Of a DNA stretch of 64,000 bases, positions 45,873 to 57,176 are shown piece after piece; the first letter of the stretch is position 1; each line of letters begins with the position of its first letter. Below the pieces are notes generated by a model, which worked only from the letters and a program-made list of their open reading frames with translations, ran no database searches and was not told the DNA's origin. This stretch comes from Spirodela intermedia (lineage: Eukaryota > Streptophyta > Magnoliopsida > Alismatales > Araceae), in contig LR746269.1 of the NCBI GenBank assembly GCA_902729315.2, positions 1,968,501 through 2,032,500 of the forward strand, written 5' to 3'. A program made the translations under genes and the position numbers.

Positions 45873-47878
45873 TGATGGCGAGCGGAACCCATCTCCATCA
45901 GCTCAAGAGACACCGGTAGTTCGAGTTCAGTCTGATCGACGTGCAAAGACGAGGGAGCCTGGCTTTCGCTACATGGCCTAGCCTTCGGGACATCGACATT
46001 CCACCTCCGCGATGATGACGAGCTCGAGCTCACCCTTATCTTTCTTTGTATTTTCACATTGACTTGTTGAGCCTCGCATTTGTGTGTTAGCGGGCCCAAT
46101 TCTATGTGTGTGTTTGTTTGTGTCTCCCTTTCTTTAGGATTTTATTGGGTCTCTTTTTGGAGGCCCAATTAAAACCCTAAGGGGGGGGACTTATATTTCT
46201 TTCCTTTTGGGCTTCTTTTGGGGCTTATTTGGGTCTTCATTTGAGGCCCACTTAAGCATCGTACAAGGGCCCTCCTCTTTCTCCTTTTAGGGGAGCTTAT
46301 TGGGTCTCTCTTTTAGAGGCCCAATAAGCCCCTTTTGTAGCCTTTTTGTGGCTTATGGGCTTGAGGGCCTCAAGTGGGCCCACCTCCCCTTAGCCCACTT
46401 GTGGGCCCTATATAAGGGGAGATAGGACTCCCTCCTCAACCCTAAGCACCGAATTTTGTGAGAGATTATCGTTTGTGAGTTACCTTCTTCGTGACTTAGG
46501 ATAGGGAGGGAAAGGGGGAGAGGAAGGCTGTCGATATCCTTTGAGGACTTTGTTCATCGTGATGCTGCTGCCTAAGAAGTCCTGCTGCCGCCTGAGACCA
46601 ACTACCATCGCCAGACATCGTCATCGTCGCCCGTGAGATTGCTGTGTCACTGGACGAAATGGTCACAGTTGCTGCTGCAACCACCACCGCCTCTATTGGA
46701 ACCCCGTCACGCCGTCATGACGAAAGGGGCTTGCTTCGCCTCCCTACGAGTCGTCGCCGAACACTCCGCCGGAGTCTCTTGACTCTTAGTTCAACTGCCA
46801 CCTCTTCCTTCAGAACTCCATCATAAACTCGCCGGAGCCACCATCCGCCACTCCGCCCAATTGCTGGTTGTTCGCCGACAAACACCTACCTACCACTAAT
46901 GTCGGGAAAGACCCTGCAGCCGTGCCGACGAGCCAAATCCAGTCCAAGCTCCTCACAGGCCCCCCGCCGGAGTTTCCCGATGATCCGCCGCCGTTGCGCC
47001 ATTTCTGGCGCGCCACCTAGACCAAGAGGGCTCCACCCTCCCTGATATCATTGGCTGGGATCGTCTCCTTCCTCTGCTCCACCTCCCGGCGCCACCAAAG
47101 AAGGCCAATCCTTCTGGCGACGGTTGGGCTTCCGCCCAACCGCCGATGCTCGGCATTCCCACCGAAGCGCCGCCACCACACATGCCCTGCGCACTGGCTC
47201 CTACGGCCCGTGCACCCCCCAGCGCCACCGCCTGCGTGCCCCGAGGCACACCGCACGGCTTGCCGCATGCGTCCGCTAGGGTGCCCTTCGGCCCACTAGT
47301 AGGCCCACGCTCGCGCCGACCGTGCCACGCCTTATGACGACGATTACTGCGACTCTCGACTAGAACTGACTATTGACACTGAGCATTGCTCTACACCGAA
47401 CGTCTCTGCTTACGTTGAGTCTCCATTCCGTCACAACCCGTCGGGTTACGCAGCCCCAAAGGTTAGCTCTGTACCCCTTCTTACTTAAGTTTAATTATCT
47501 TTCGAAGAGTTTTCTCGGCTCATTTCCATCGTCATCAGGAGAACGTAGACAGGATAGGATGGGTTATAGGATTGTGACTTCTAACGCTACATTAGACTCA
47601 TCACGGTTCATGAGCTGCAGCCCTAAGCTACTTCACGACGATCATTCCGTCGTCTATCCGGACGTGGACCAAGAGGGTCTCACACTTACCATCGTCGAGT
47701 GTTTCCCCGGGTTGTCCTAAGTTGATAGTGCATATTGGTACACCTACCTGTACTTAGGTTAGGTGGTCAGACCTAAAGTCTAGGGTCCATACATTCGTAT
47801 CGGATCAATCTGACTACCCCATCATGGGTCTTGAATTTCATTGATTAGGTACAAGGGTTCTCACCCTGTCCTGCATCA
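45873..47878. mobile_element. 2.0-kb GC-rich solo LTR nested in the copia integrase
   Basis: A 2006-bp insert starts TGATGGCGAGCGG and ends CCTGCATCA. It is flanked by a perfect 5-bp duplication GTCTT (45868-45872 and 47879-47883). Removing it restores the copia frame (CML...GLGQDF). It carries a TATA-like CCCTATATAAGGGG near 46407-46420 and no retroelement protein, which fits a single LTR left by recombination. Frames of 60-118 codons inside are composition effects. Confidence 0.8.
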
Positions 47879-50176
47879 GTCTTGGTCAAGACTTTTGAAC
47901 AGAAGTAATGTCTACAATTTGTCCTCTTGTGAACAGATTTCTAGCCTCCGCCATTAAGTTCAAAGCTTTTGAAGAAGTCTAGTCAAGTAACCCTTCTGAT
48001 TATTCAAACTTAAAAATCTTTGGTTGTCTAGCATATGTCTATATAAATGATGGCAAGTTAGAGCCTAGAGCTAAGAAGTACATCTTCCTCAATTATGCCT
48101 CTGGAGTCAAAGGATACAGGTTATGACTTTTTGATCCTAAATCTCCTAAGCTTTTAATTGAGAGAAATGTTATTTTTGATGAAGTTGCAATTCTACATCA
48201 TAGAGAAAGGATGTTTGTCCCTAAAATTACAGATTCAAATGATAGTACTCCAAATCAGGTGAAGTTAGATATATTTGATTCACATAAGATGTATCTCAAT
48301 AAGGGCATGTTCAGTGCCTGACACGTATCTTGTGGAGATATCTCCACAAAACTAGAATTACTATTTTACTTGTAATCGGTTAAAGAGAGATACTAACCCA
48401 CTATTGAGATATGGGTATGCTAATATGGTCTCTTATGCATTGATCATTATTGAAGAAACTTTAGATCCGAATGAGCCTTCCAAGTTTTCAAATGCTATAT
48501 CTCGTGAGGATGCAGACAAGTGGCTAGTTGTTATGGAGGAGGAAATTAAATCTCTCCATAAAAATCAAACTTGGGAGCTGTTAGAGGCTCCTAAAGGACA
48601 GAAAGTCATTGACTCCAAGTGAGTTTTCAAGAAGAAAGGAGGCACTCTAAACTCTGATGATGTTAGATACAGAACACGATTAGTTGCAAAAAGTTACAGT
48701 CAGGTCAAAGGTATTGATTATAATGATATCTTTTCTCCTATCATTAAGCATAATTATATATGTGTTCTATTATCTATTGTTGCATCATATAATTTAGAGT
48801 TAGAACAGATGAATGTTAAAATAGTTTTTCTTCATGGTAATTTTGAAGAACATATTTAGATGTAGCAACTAGAAAGCTTTCTTGTTGAAGGAAAAGAGAA
48901 ATATGTTTATTTGTTGAAGAAATCTTTGTATAATCTCAAACAATCTCCACAATAGTGATATAAGAGATTTGATGTATTTATGACACAACATGAATTCTCT
49001 CGTAGTAAATTTGACAATCATGTTTACTTTAAAAAGTTGTCAAATACTTTTTTTCTTTATTTACTACTTTATGTTGACGATATGTTGATCGCAACAAAAG
49101 ATATATTTGAAATTAATAAATTAAAAACTTTATTCAACAGTGAGTTTGAGCTGAAAGATTTAGGAGCAACCAAGAAAATTCTCGAAATGGAGATCTATAG
49201 AAGTTGAATTAAAGGTAAGCTATACTTATCCCAAGTTAAGTGCATTGAGAAAGTACTTAAGCATTTTAATATGTGGGATGCTAAGCCTATTTATACTCTA
49301 TTTGCTGCTCATTTCAAGCTTTTAAATTCTCTATCACCATAGTCCCCAACAGATGAAAATTTTATGTCACATGTTCCATACTTTAGTGCTGAAAGTAACA
49401 TGATGTATAGGATGATATGCACTCATCTTGATATATCACATGCAATCAGTGTAGTTAGTCATTATATGACTAATCCAAATAAAACACATTGGCATATTGT
49501 TAAGTAAATTTTCAAGTACTTGAGGGGTATTATTGATATATATGTTTACAATTTGGGAGAACAAGTGATACCTTGATTGGATTTACGGATTCAGATTTTA
49601 TAAGAGATCTGGATAAATGAAGGTTACTAATTGATTATATATTTTCAATTAATAGATGTGGTGTTAGTTGGAAAGCTTCCCTACAACTTACTGTTGCTCT
49701 GTCCACAATAGAGGCAGAATTTATGACACTTATAAGGCATTAAAGGAAGCTATATGGTTAAGAGGTTTATTCTTTGAATTATGTTCATGTCAAGCTTCAA
49801 TTGTTGTCCATTGTGATAGCTAGAGTGTTATTCATTTGGATCAAAGATCAGATGTATCACAAAAAGATAACACATATTGACGTCAAGTATCATTTTATTC
49901 ATGATATAATTTTCTCAAGTGAAATTAGTCTGCAAAAGATTGGTACTAAAGACAAACCAACTGATATGCTAATAAAACCTCTTCTCATTTCAAAGTTCCA
50001 ACATTGTTTGGACCTGATTAGAGTTCACACCACTTAAATCTAACCTCTCTTCTTCTTTTTATCTTTGAGAGAATGTATGCAACTATATTCCTTTTTGTTG
50101 CAGTCATGAGGAGTTGATAGAGTTTTCAATATGAAGCTTTGAAGATCACCATGATCTCCAAGTCAAGGTGGAGATA

Positions 50177-50719
50177 TGTAAAGGTGACTTGGTCATCCTT
50201 CATTCAACAAGGCCCATGTGGGCCACGTCCCTTCTTACTAGGCTTTCACTTATGACTGTTTTCAGTCCATAAAATAGTCCAGCCCATTTTCTGTTACCTG
50301 TATTTAAAGGGAGCTTAGGGAGAGAGAAAAGTGAGAGGAAACAAACAAATCTAAGGCGCAGAAAACCCAATCCTCTCCAGTAGCTGCAACAGGAGTTATG
50401 ACATCATCTCCCTCCTCCTTTTGTTCTCACTCTCTTCCACTGGTGACTGGTATTACTATTTCATTAACTCTATCTTTGTTGTATTCTATTCCTCAGACCT
50501 TGTCATTACTCTCTTCTCCATTGGTTTACTAGTCGTGAGGTGTGTTTATCTTCTTTAGACCACAGTAATCAAAGTCTTGTCTTATTACAGCCCATTCTAC
50601 ATTTTCATTATCATTTATATATTAAATCACTTGTTGTACTTGCACTCTCAAGTTTCTATTGTGCTAACAGGTCAATCTTAGGCCCATTAAGCTCTTGTTC
50701 CAAGCACTATTTTCTAACA
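50177..50719 (+). repeat. 3' LTR of the copia element
   Basis: 543 bp from TGTAAAGGTGACTTGGTC to ATTTTCTAACA, full length. It includes a TATA-like CTGTATTTAAAGGGAGC near 50299. Confidence 0.8.
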
Positions 50720-51922
50720 CTACCTCCCTCTCTCTCTTGGTCACTCTTATTCTATTTCTTTTGTGTCTCGTTAACCCTTAAATTCTACTCTTGAAAGTCT
50801 ACCACTTGAACCCATTCTTTAGTGGCTTCAAGTGTATGTCCAAGCTTCCAACTTACTAATCAACATTTCATATTAAGTTATACAGCTCTACATAAAAAAT
50901 AGATATATAAGTTCAACCTACATCCTTCTGGGGATTTCTTTTTAGTGCATTTTTCATGTTATTTGTCGTGGCCAGATTTTAACCTTTTTTTATTTTTAAA
51001 TCATTCTGAGTTTTTTTTTTATAATCTAAGCCTCTATACAATATCAGTACATTAATTTAGTAATGCTAATCTTTTAATCATCCAATTCATTTTTTTCGGA
51101 AATCCTTCTATATCTTAATGGCCCCTAAGTTGTCACACAATACATAGAAGGGGTTTTAATTTATTTTAACTTTTAATTCTTCTCTTTTCTCAGAATTTTA
51201 TTTTATGAATAATCATAAACACATTTATAATTCTATATTAGTTAGATTATATTGAGCTACATACACACTCCAAGGGATCTGGTTAAATCACTTGTGAGAA
51301 TGCATGCATTGGAGTAAATTCAAGTTTCAACAAAACAAGAGAAGTTCCCCACTTCTATATTCTTAGATTAAAGATTATGCAGAAAACTTATCTATCAAAT
51401 TTAATGCAAATATGATGGAAATAAAGTATTTATCATAATCAGTAAAATGGCAACAGTAATTGACTATTCATTTGTATTAACTTTATCTAAATAGTACGCT
51501 GTGAATTGATGTAGACCTAATCATGATTGCTATAGTGTGGAGGATCAAATTCTTCTTCATTTTCACATTCTCTTCTTCTTCTCCTTGTTGAGACAATGAG
51601 GAGAAACAACGTGCATGGAGTGGCTCGTCTTTTATCTTTTTATCTCTCTCCTTTTTCCCTTCCTTTCATCTTCCTTTTCTTCTTTTTGTTGGGATGATCA
51701 AGAGCAACGACATGGAGGAAATGGATCGTCCTTCACTTTCTACTTTTACTTCTTACTTACTCCTTCCCTGAGATATTTTTCATCTATCTTCTCTTCTTCT
51801 TCTCAGCCTTGATCAAATGAAGGCGGTAATATCTCCTCTTCTCCTTTTCAGGCTAAGTTCAGAGGTTTGTCATTGTTATCGTCCTCTATTGGCAATGTTC
51901 GGCCCAATCAGCGGGTTCTTCG
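50720..51922. other. Remnant of the B-type 3' module and AT-rich spacer
   Basis: 50720-50900 continues the B 3' module interrupted by the copia element (GTGTCTCGTTAACCCTTAAATTC, CCAAGCTTCCAACTTACTAA). The rest is AT-rich without genes. Near 51575-51740 a roughly 110-bp segment (TTGTTGAGACAATGAGGAGA / TTGTTGGGATGATCAAGAGC) is present twice in tandem, and a homologous pair occurs near 62255-62400. Confidence 0.4.
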
Positions 51923-52195
51923 ATTGATCTAGCAGTAAGGATGCTTTCTGCCGCCACCCTCCTCGCTCTCCTCCATGCGTTGCTTGCTCCGTCATGTTGT
52001 CGGAATTTCGCCACATGGGTCGAACATGTGATCTACCAGCAGGTGGAGTTGGCGTTGGCGTGAACGTTGCCAGGAACCGAGGCCGGGGCCCGCTCTTTGC
52101 TGGGCAACTTGCCTCAATTGGGATGCCGAGCCCAAAACCTGCAGGGATGCCGCCCGTGCAGCGTCCACTGACACCAATACGTTTTTTTCCGGTAA
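51923..52195 (+). pseudogene. B4, broken subfamily B copy
   Basis: The start codon is ATT (ATTGATCTAGCAGTAAGGATG). The signal peptide codons (LAVRMLSAATLLALLHALLAPS) and FATWVEHVIY are readable. After VELALA a TGA ends the frame, and the proline-rich part survives only as decayed sequence up to TTTCCGGTAA at 52186-52195. A pseudogene. Confidence 0.65.
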
Positions 52196-52321
52196 AAATG
52201 ATGGTCATCAAAGAGAGGAAGAAAAATAATGTTCAAAAAGGAAATGAAAGACCGAACATACCTCAGTGTATGAGCTGTTATCTCATTTAAGCAACAAATA
52301 CACCGAGTATCAAGAACATAC

Positions 52322-52414
52322 CCGATAGATCGTCTCGCCCTCGATCTTGTGTTCCTCAACAGCGGCATCATCCTCTTCCTGTAACGGGGAGCCACTTCCT
52401 GTGACTGCCGCCAT
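52322..52414 (-). other. Conserved antisense exon-like frame, intact copy 3
   Basis: The ATG at 52414 (minus strand) opens 31 codons: MAAVTGSGSPLQEEDDAAVE and then EHKIEGETIYR. They end exactly at a consensus-like splice donor CGG/GTATGT. It has no stop, a favourable ATGG start context and a strongly acidic composition. It may be the first exon of a duplicated unknown gene reading opposite to the B copies. No downstream exon was identified. Confidence 0.45.
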
Positions 52415-52648
52415 GGAAGAAGAGACTTGGTAAATATTATAGTCCAGAAACATCAAAAATATATTACCGACGCCAACACATGGCGACATAGTTAGGACTA
52501 GGTCCAAGGTGGGAATCCCCACCCCAAATTAACGAATAAAATGAAATTAAGAAAGTCATGTCTTCTTTAGTGAACTTGATCATCCCTACCTTTCTCAACC
52601 TTATCAAATGCGGCTTTTGTGGATGTCCAATGAAACTGAAGCCTAACC

Positions 52649-52836
52649 TATGCGTGCATGGCAGTACTCTCTTTGTCTCTCACTTTTTCTATCTCGTTCG
52701 CTATCACTTTATTTTCTTTTTGTCTTCTTAACACTTTACTTCTATGCGTGCATGGCAGCACTCTCTTTGTCTCTCACTTTTTCTATCTCGTTCACTATCA
52801 CTTCATTTGTTTTTTGTCTTCTTAACACTTCAATTC
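52649..52836 (+). repeat. 94-bp tandem duplication in a B-type tail
   Basis: Two adjacent 94-bp units share GCGTGCATGGCAG.ACTCTC and the following TTTTTCTATCTCGTTC block with a few differences. The homologous place at 57.5 kb has one unit. Confidence 0.7.
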
Positions 52837-53429
52837 TATCCATCAACTTCTGTTACGTGCACCCACTCTTTTGTTGCCGCAAGGGTACGTCTAAGCTTCC
52901 AAATTACTCGTGAACCTTTTGCATTGAGGTCTACAGCTGACCATAAAACCTGGATATTACTCTTTCAAACAATGTTTTGCAAAAGATAAATTATTTTAAT
53001 GTATTTCCTGTGTATTTTGAAGTGGTCAGCCACTTAAGAAGTTGTTTTTTATAATCATTTTGAACTTTGAAAACTTTTCATCTAAACTTCTATCCAACAT
53101 CTGCCCACTAATTTATCAATGCTTACGTTGTAATTATCCAATTAAATGTCAGGTTTAAGATACGTATCCACAATTTCTTTCTTAAGTGGGATTGCGAAAG
53201 AGCCCTCATTTCTTTTCTATAGACCTTCCATTTCTCCATTCTTTTTCTTCTCGTTTTCTAACCAGGATCAGAGATATATCATCGTTACTGTGCTCGTTTT
53301 TCAGCATAGTTCTTCTTTTGCGGTAAATATTTGCGAGATTTTCCATCTGCATTGTCCTTGTTTTGCTTCTGTGAAGAACAGCAGGCTTTCTCATTGTCTC
53401 TCACTGGCACCCCTAATTATCCATATTTC

Positions 53430-53973
53430 AGAAATAAAGTTAAAACAATCATAGTTTTATTTTGATTGGAATTTATTGGATGTATAAAAATCCAATTTAT
53501 ATTTTTAAGTTTCATAGAGTATTACGTTGGGTCCACCACTCCATTTACTATACCAAGATTCAAAGGTTCAAACGCTTGATTGTCCAACTAGGGGTTCCTC
53601 TTTGATTAAGACATGAACACACTCCATGCTCATAGGGCTCATAAGACAGTGAATATTAGTACAGCCATATTATAGTAACCTATATGGTATCGTGGTTCTA
53701 CTTTATCCTGTGGCCACTGAAGTTAACTATTTTTTACAACAAATTCCATTCACATTATAATTTACAGCCAAAAAATACCTCTCCCATTAACATGAGTACG
53801 ACAGCGCGCTTTTCCCAACGATTATGAAATAAAAAAGGATATAATTTCTACGGTCCACAATGGCGTTCCACCGACTACAAGTATCTGGCCGACCATAAGA
53901 CTCACGCCGACACATCTGTCAGTTCCTGCGGCACTCCACTCCACCTACCTCCCCACCCTTCCACAAGAATCTC
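53430..53973 (+). promoter_or_regulatory. Type II upstream module of A6
   Basis: Same order as before A4: TTTTGATTGGAATTTATTGG, GGGTCCACCACTCC, CGCTTGATTGTCCAAC, CACATTATAATTTACAGCC, then the leader TTTCTACGGTCCACAATGGCG to the ATG. Confidence 0.55.
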
Positions 53974-54330
53974 ATGGCGATGCAGCGCGACGCTGGGATC
54001 CTCCTCGCTCTCCTCTGCAGCCTTCTGGCTTCTCTGGCGGCTTTGGTCTCCACAGCCTGGCCTGAGCACGAGACCTACGAGGAGGAGCAGTCAGCGCTGG
54101 CGGACGTCAGACTGAGGGAGGAAGGAGACCCGATTTGGCCGGTGGATTGGTGGCAGTCCGACAAACAGCGTTGGCGTCGACCGCGGAGAACGCCGCCACC
54201 TCCACGATCCAGACCGATACGCAATGAGCGCGGACCGCCGGCTTTCAGCCGAAGGCCTCCACCGCCGCCGCCGACGCTTCGTCCTCCCCCCGGTTACAGG
54301 CGACCCCCGGCCCCTCCGCCCTACAGGTAG
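53974..54330 (+). CDS. A6, intact secreted proline-rich peptide, subfamily A
   Basis: 118 residues. The MDL start of A4/A8 is lost, so translation probably begins at MAMQRDAGILLALLCSLLAS. The signal peptide should end near LVSTAW. The conserved parts are HETYEEEQSALADVRLREE, then IWPVDWWQSDKQRW, then RTPPPPRSRPIRNERGPPAF, and a tail GYRRPPAPPPYR ending in TAG. Compared with A4 and A8 the middle proline-rich part is about 15 residues shorter, an in-frame difference. That the frame and both end motifs survive amid such length change hints at selection. Secreted, basic, Pro-rich; role unknown. Confidence 0.68.
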   Translation: MAMQRDAGILLALLCSLLASLAALVSTAWPEHETYEEEQSALADVRLREEGDPIWPVDWWQSDKQRWRRPRRTPPPPRSRPIRNERGPPAFSRRPPPPPPTLRPPPGYRRPPAPPPYR

Positions 54331-54379
54331 CGGCGTGACCTCGCACGAATTAGTCTCCTTGGAAAATAAGCCCAAAATG

Positions 54380-54734
54380 CACGGGGCACGGTGCCTCCCG
54401 CAACGTGCCGGCGGAAACGCGGCGACCCCGCAGGACGGCCCTCGAGCTCTCCCCATTCGGGCTGGTGCACCCGCTGGTGCGACGGTAGCGGCAGGGGAAG
54501 AACGGCCCAGTCCCGTGGAACCGGCGGTGGTCGCGGTTTCCGCGGCGGCGGCGGTGGCGGCGGCGGCTACGGCGTCTGCGGTGGCTACGGCGGCCAGCGT
54601 CGCGAAGGAGGTGGCGACCGATGGAAAACCCTAGCGGTTTCCGCAGCGGTGACGGTGGCTACGGCGGTGGCGGCGGCGGTGGCGGCGGCGGTGGCTACGG
54701 CAGCCAGCGTCGTGAAGGAGGCGGTGGCCGATAG
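54380..54734 (+). pseudogene. Captured fragment of a glycine-rich (RNA-binding type) protein gene
   Basis: A very GC-rich segment inserted just after the A6 stop, interrupting its 3' module at CCCAAAATG. One frame reads GGGRGFRGGG..GYGVCGGYGGQRREGGGDRW. After a frameshift another continues SGFRSGDGGYGG...GYGSQRREGGGGR and a stop at 54732-54734. GYGG and QRREGGGG repeats are characteristic of the C-terminus of plant glycine-rich RNA-binding proteins, but no RRM is present. Most likely a captured, frameshifted gene piece. Confidence 0.55.
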
Positions 54735-55359
54735 GGGTGAGGAGGAGAGAGATAAAGTGGGCCTGGCCCATAAAGATAAATATATGTATACATCTCTAAA
54801 AAGTTAATGGGTCATCTCCACCTACCAGCTGTCTAGTGCACGCGTCCATTCGATAACAAAAATGGTCAGTACAGTTGATTTAGTTCAATGCCACAGCTGG
54901 ACGCTGTCCATCCGAGAGGGATAGTATATTATAATTATGAATAATTACTTATAATTTATTCTTTCAGTTTGAAAAATTAAAGCATCCCGTAAGTGTAGCA
55001 TCTTCTTGGAAGCTTCGTCACTGCTTATCTGCATTAATCTCTCTCTCTCTCTCTCTCTCATTTTCTACGACGTTGATGCCCTTCCTCTCCCCCTCTCCCG
55101 ATAATAAGATCCTCTCCCCCAACTCCTCCTGGCAGCTTCATCCTTTCTTCCTTCGATATCCTCCTCTCCCTCGCCCCATCGAAACCTGATTTCTCCCCAT
55201 CTCTTCTCCTACTATCATTTTTACTTCCTCACCCAGTTCTGCTGGAAAATATCCCCTGCATCCAACATCCTCCACTGATAACCTTGATCCCGTCTTGTAC
55301 ATCTTTGTCGGTTGAACTCCCCTTTGCCGTCTCATCCAGTCGCACCCTCTCACGCTTGC
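54735..55359 (+). promoter_or_regulatory. Type I promoter module and leader of B5
   Basis: A shortened upstream module (GCTGTCCATCCGAGAGGGATAG, AATTACTTATAATTTATT) leads to a CT run (55040-55059), the core CCCGATAATAAGATCCTC near 55098 and the CT-rich leader with CATCCTCCACTGATAACC, ending in CCTCTCACGCTTGC before the ATG. Confidence 0.5.
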
Positions 55360-55620
55360 ATGTATCTGGCGGCGAGGGTGCGTTCCGCCGTCCTCCTCCT
55401 CGCTCTCCTTCATGTGCTTCTGGCTCCGCCGGGCCGTCGGGACTTCGCCGCATGGGCCGAACAAGTGAGCTATGACAAAGTGAAGTCGGCGTCGGAGCGG
55501 ACGAGGCCAGGAGTCGCGTCCAGACGACGCCCGCCCCCAGAAGGCAGACGACATAATATAATTGGTATAAACCCCCTGCCGGAACCACCACCACCACCGC
55601 CAACGCGTTTTATCCCGTAA
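55360..55620 (+). CDS. B5, intact secreted proline-rich peptide, subfamily B
   Basis: 86 residues from the ATG at 55360, the start shared with B2 and B3 (an in-frame ATG at 55312 would add 16). The signal peptide is MYLAARVRSAVLLLALLHVL, with cleavage likely near FAAW. Then AWAEQVSYDKVKSASERTR matches the AWPEHATYEKVRSALAEAR of subfamily A. The distinct tail is SRRRPPPEGRRHNIIGINPL, then PEPPPPPPTRFIP and TAA. The W-P-V-D-W-W motif of A is absent. It has no cysteine. It is the only open member of subfamily B in the window. The shared N-terminal half and different C-terminal half suggest a common precursor with different mature peptides. Confidence 0.6.
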   Translation: MYLAARVRSAVLLLALLHVLLAPPGRRDFAAWAEQVSYDKVKSASERTRPGVASRRRPPPEGRRHNIIGINPLPEPPPPPPTRFIP

Positions 55621-56084
55621 AAATAGGCAGTCAGAACGAAGAGGAAAGATACTATTCAAAACAGAAATGATAAAGCAAATACACGCCTAATTATTAACTA
55701 TTATCTTGTTGAATGTATAAATATTGAGAGTATGTAGAACATCTTGGAGATGTGGAGAATAATCCAACCTCTTTAGCGACTATTATTTTGTATTAAGGGC
55801 ATGATTGTCGTTTGTCCTCAAGTGCTTCCCTAACCCCGTGATAGAAGAGAGGGGGAAGCGTCCGCCTTTTACGAGTATTGTTTGTTTAACGAGCACTGAG
55901 GGCTCTGTGTTGTGTTATGGAACGATTCTCCCTCAAGAAGGAAGAAGGAAAATCCTGTGCAACCATGTACGTAGGAAGATTCTCCGAAACACCTATATCT
56001 GTGTCCACTTCTCTTGCCCATGTTCATGTATTTGCATCTCTTCTGCTGTGCAAGGAGGGGACGCTCGTCCCAAACATGACATAC
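55621..56084 (+). repeat. B-type 3' module with a 330-bp extra segment
   Basis: After the B5 stop the usual module runs to about 55745. An additional segment (about 55745-56080) with GAGCACTGAGGGCT, CTCCCTCAAGAA and GGAAGATTCTCCGAAACAC then precedes the antisense exon-like frame. The same extra segment is at about 60150-60360. Confidence 0.45.
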
Positions 56085-56180
56085 ACGATAGATCATATCG
56101 TCCTCTGTCTCATCTCCCTTAACAGCGGCATCTTTCTCGTCCTGTTATAAGTGAGAGCCACTTCCTTTGGCTACTTTCAT
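56085..56180 (-). other. Conserved antisense exon-like frame, copy 4 (one stop)
   Basis: The minus-strand ATG at 56180 opens MKVAKGSGSHL, then a TAA, then QDEKDAAVKGDETEDDMIYR ending at CGT/GTATGT. It is 96 bp, the same length as the copy at 60363-60458, and differs from it in sequence. Confidence 0.4.
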
Positions 56181-56343
56181 GGAATAAGTGACTAACTAAT
56201 CTTTACTGTCAGAAATATGTTGCTGATGATAACACACAAATTTGGGAGTAATTCTACATGAGTCTCCCCTCCCCTGTTAAGCAAAAAAAAAAAGGGCTTT
56301 GTGGATGTCCAATGAACTGCAAACCTGAACTAAGGTTGTATCC

Positions 56344-56345
<2 letters not shown>

Positions 56346-56374
<29 letters not shown>

Positions 56375-56410
56375 ACACACACACACACTCACTCTCACAC
56401 ACACACACGA
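56346..56410. repeat. Compound (CT)n(CA)n microsatellite
   Basis: CT repeats pass into ACACAC repeats. The homologous position in the next unit (about 60640-60710) carries a longer version, so this is an inherited site with expansion in one copy. Confidence 0.8.
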
Positions 56411-56679
56411 TTGCACTATTTCCTTTTTGGCTCATTTTTAAATCATTCTAAGCTTTTAAAAACCTTTCATCTAAATTTCTATACAAGATATGAACAGTAA
56501 TTTAGTAGGACCAATATTTTCATCCTTCAAATAAATGTCCAAGGTTTAAGATAGGAACCCACAATTTTTACTTAAGCAGTATCGCAATAGATCTATGATG
56601 CCTTTCTCCAATCCTCCAATGTTCTTCACTAATAAATTCTCCCTCTTCATACGGCCATGAACATCTTTAGGTCAGAATG

Positions 56680-57115
56680 ACATCCTCCCTTATTCCTTTT
56701 CTTGTTTGGAATTTATAGAAGAAATAGAGGACGAGATAGGGGGAATTTACAAGAGAGAGAGAAAAGAGTTAGTTACAAGGGGTGGTTGGAAACACCCCTC
56801 TAAAAAGGATGAGGTGGTGCCTCTTGGATGCAGAGGCGTCTTAGACTTTGGAGAGGCTCCCATTGAGTGAGGTGTCTTCTTCCATGGGCTCTTCTTCCTC
56901 CATGTCTTCGGCTCATTTCATTAGGTGAATTCTCTTAATGGATCTGAATTCAATAGAGGTGGACCCAAGATTCCAAGGTGGCTCCATCAATGGAGGGAGA
57001 CAACAGTTGACTTGGACCAAATTGACCCTAAAATTAGGGTTGGCTCGAATGTGAGCTCCCACAATGGCAGATATGGCCATATCTTGAGATGGAGAGGCCT
57101 TGACTGACCCGTTGA
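56680..57115. other. Unclassified insertion between B-type segments
   Basis: A segment with GAGGACGAGATAGGGGG, ACAAGGGGTGGTTGG and TTGACTTGGACC that matches neither unit module. It might be an old LTR, but I cannot define ends. No gene. Confidence 0.3.
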
Positions 57116-57176
57116 CTCCATCAATGAGCTATTATCTCATTCAATCAGTCTAATACTCTGAGAGTCAAGAACTTAC

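Larger units (their letters stand above)
43753..50719 (+). mobile_element. 7-kb Ty1/copia retrotransposon with a nested solo LTR
   Basis: The element has a 5' LTR (43753-44023), a primer binding site (44027-44038), and gag near 44326-44870 with a zinc knuckle CNYCRKKGHVKADC (C-x2-C-x4-H-x4-C). An aspartic protease with DTG follows near 44940. Pre-integrase and integrase ([19 protein letters not shown]) lie near 45330-45850. RT near 48450-49210 has DADKWLVVMEEEIKSL and LLYVDDMLI, and RNase H runs to about 50037. The polypurine tract is AAGGTGGAGAT (about 50165-50175) and the 3' LTR is 50177-50719. It sits in a B-type 3' module; flanking CTGCT/CTACC may be the aged target duplication. Several nonsense codons (for example in RT) make it inactive. 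Confidence 0.85.

Noticed and set aside
45873-47878. Protein genes in the GC-rich insert, including overlapping frames near 46950-47340
   Set aside because: The segment is bounded by TG/CA ends and a 5-bp duplication like a solo LTR. Frames overlap on both strands with no known domain.
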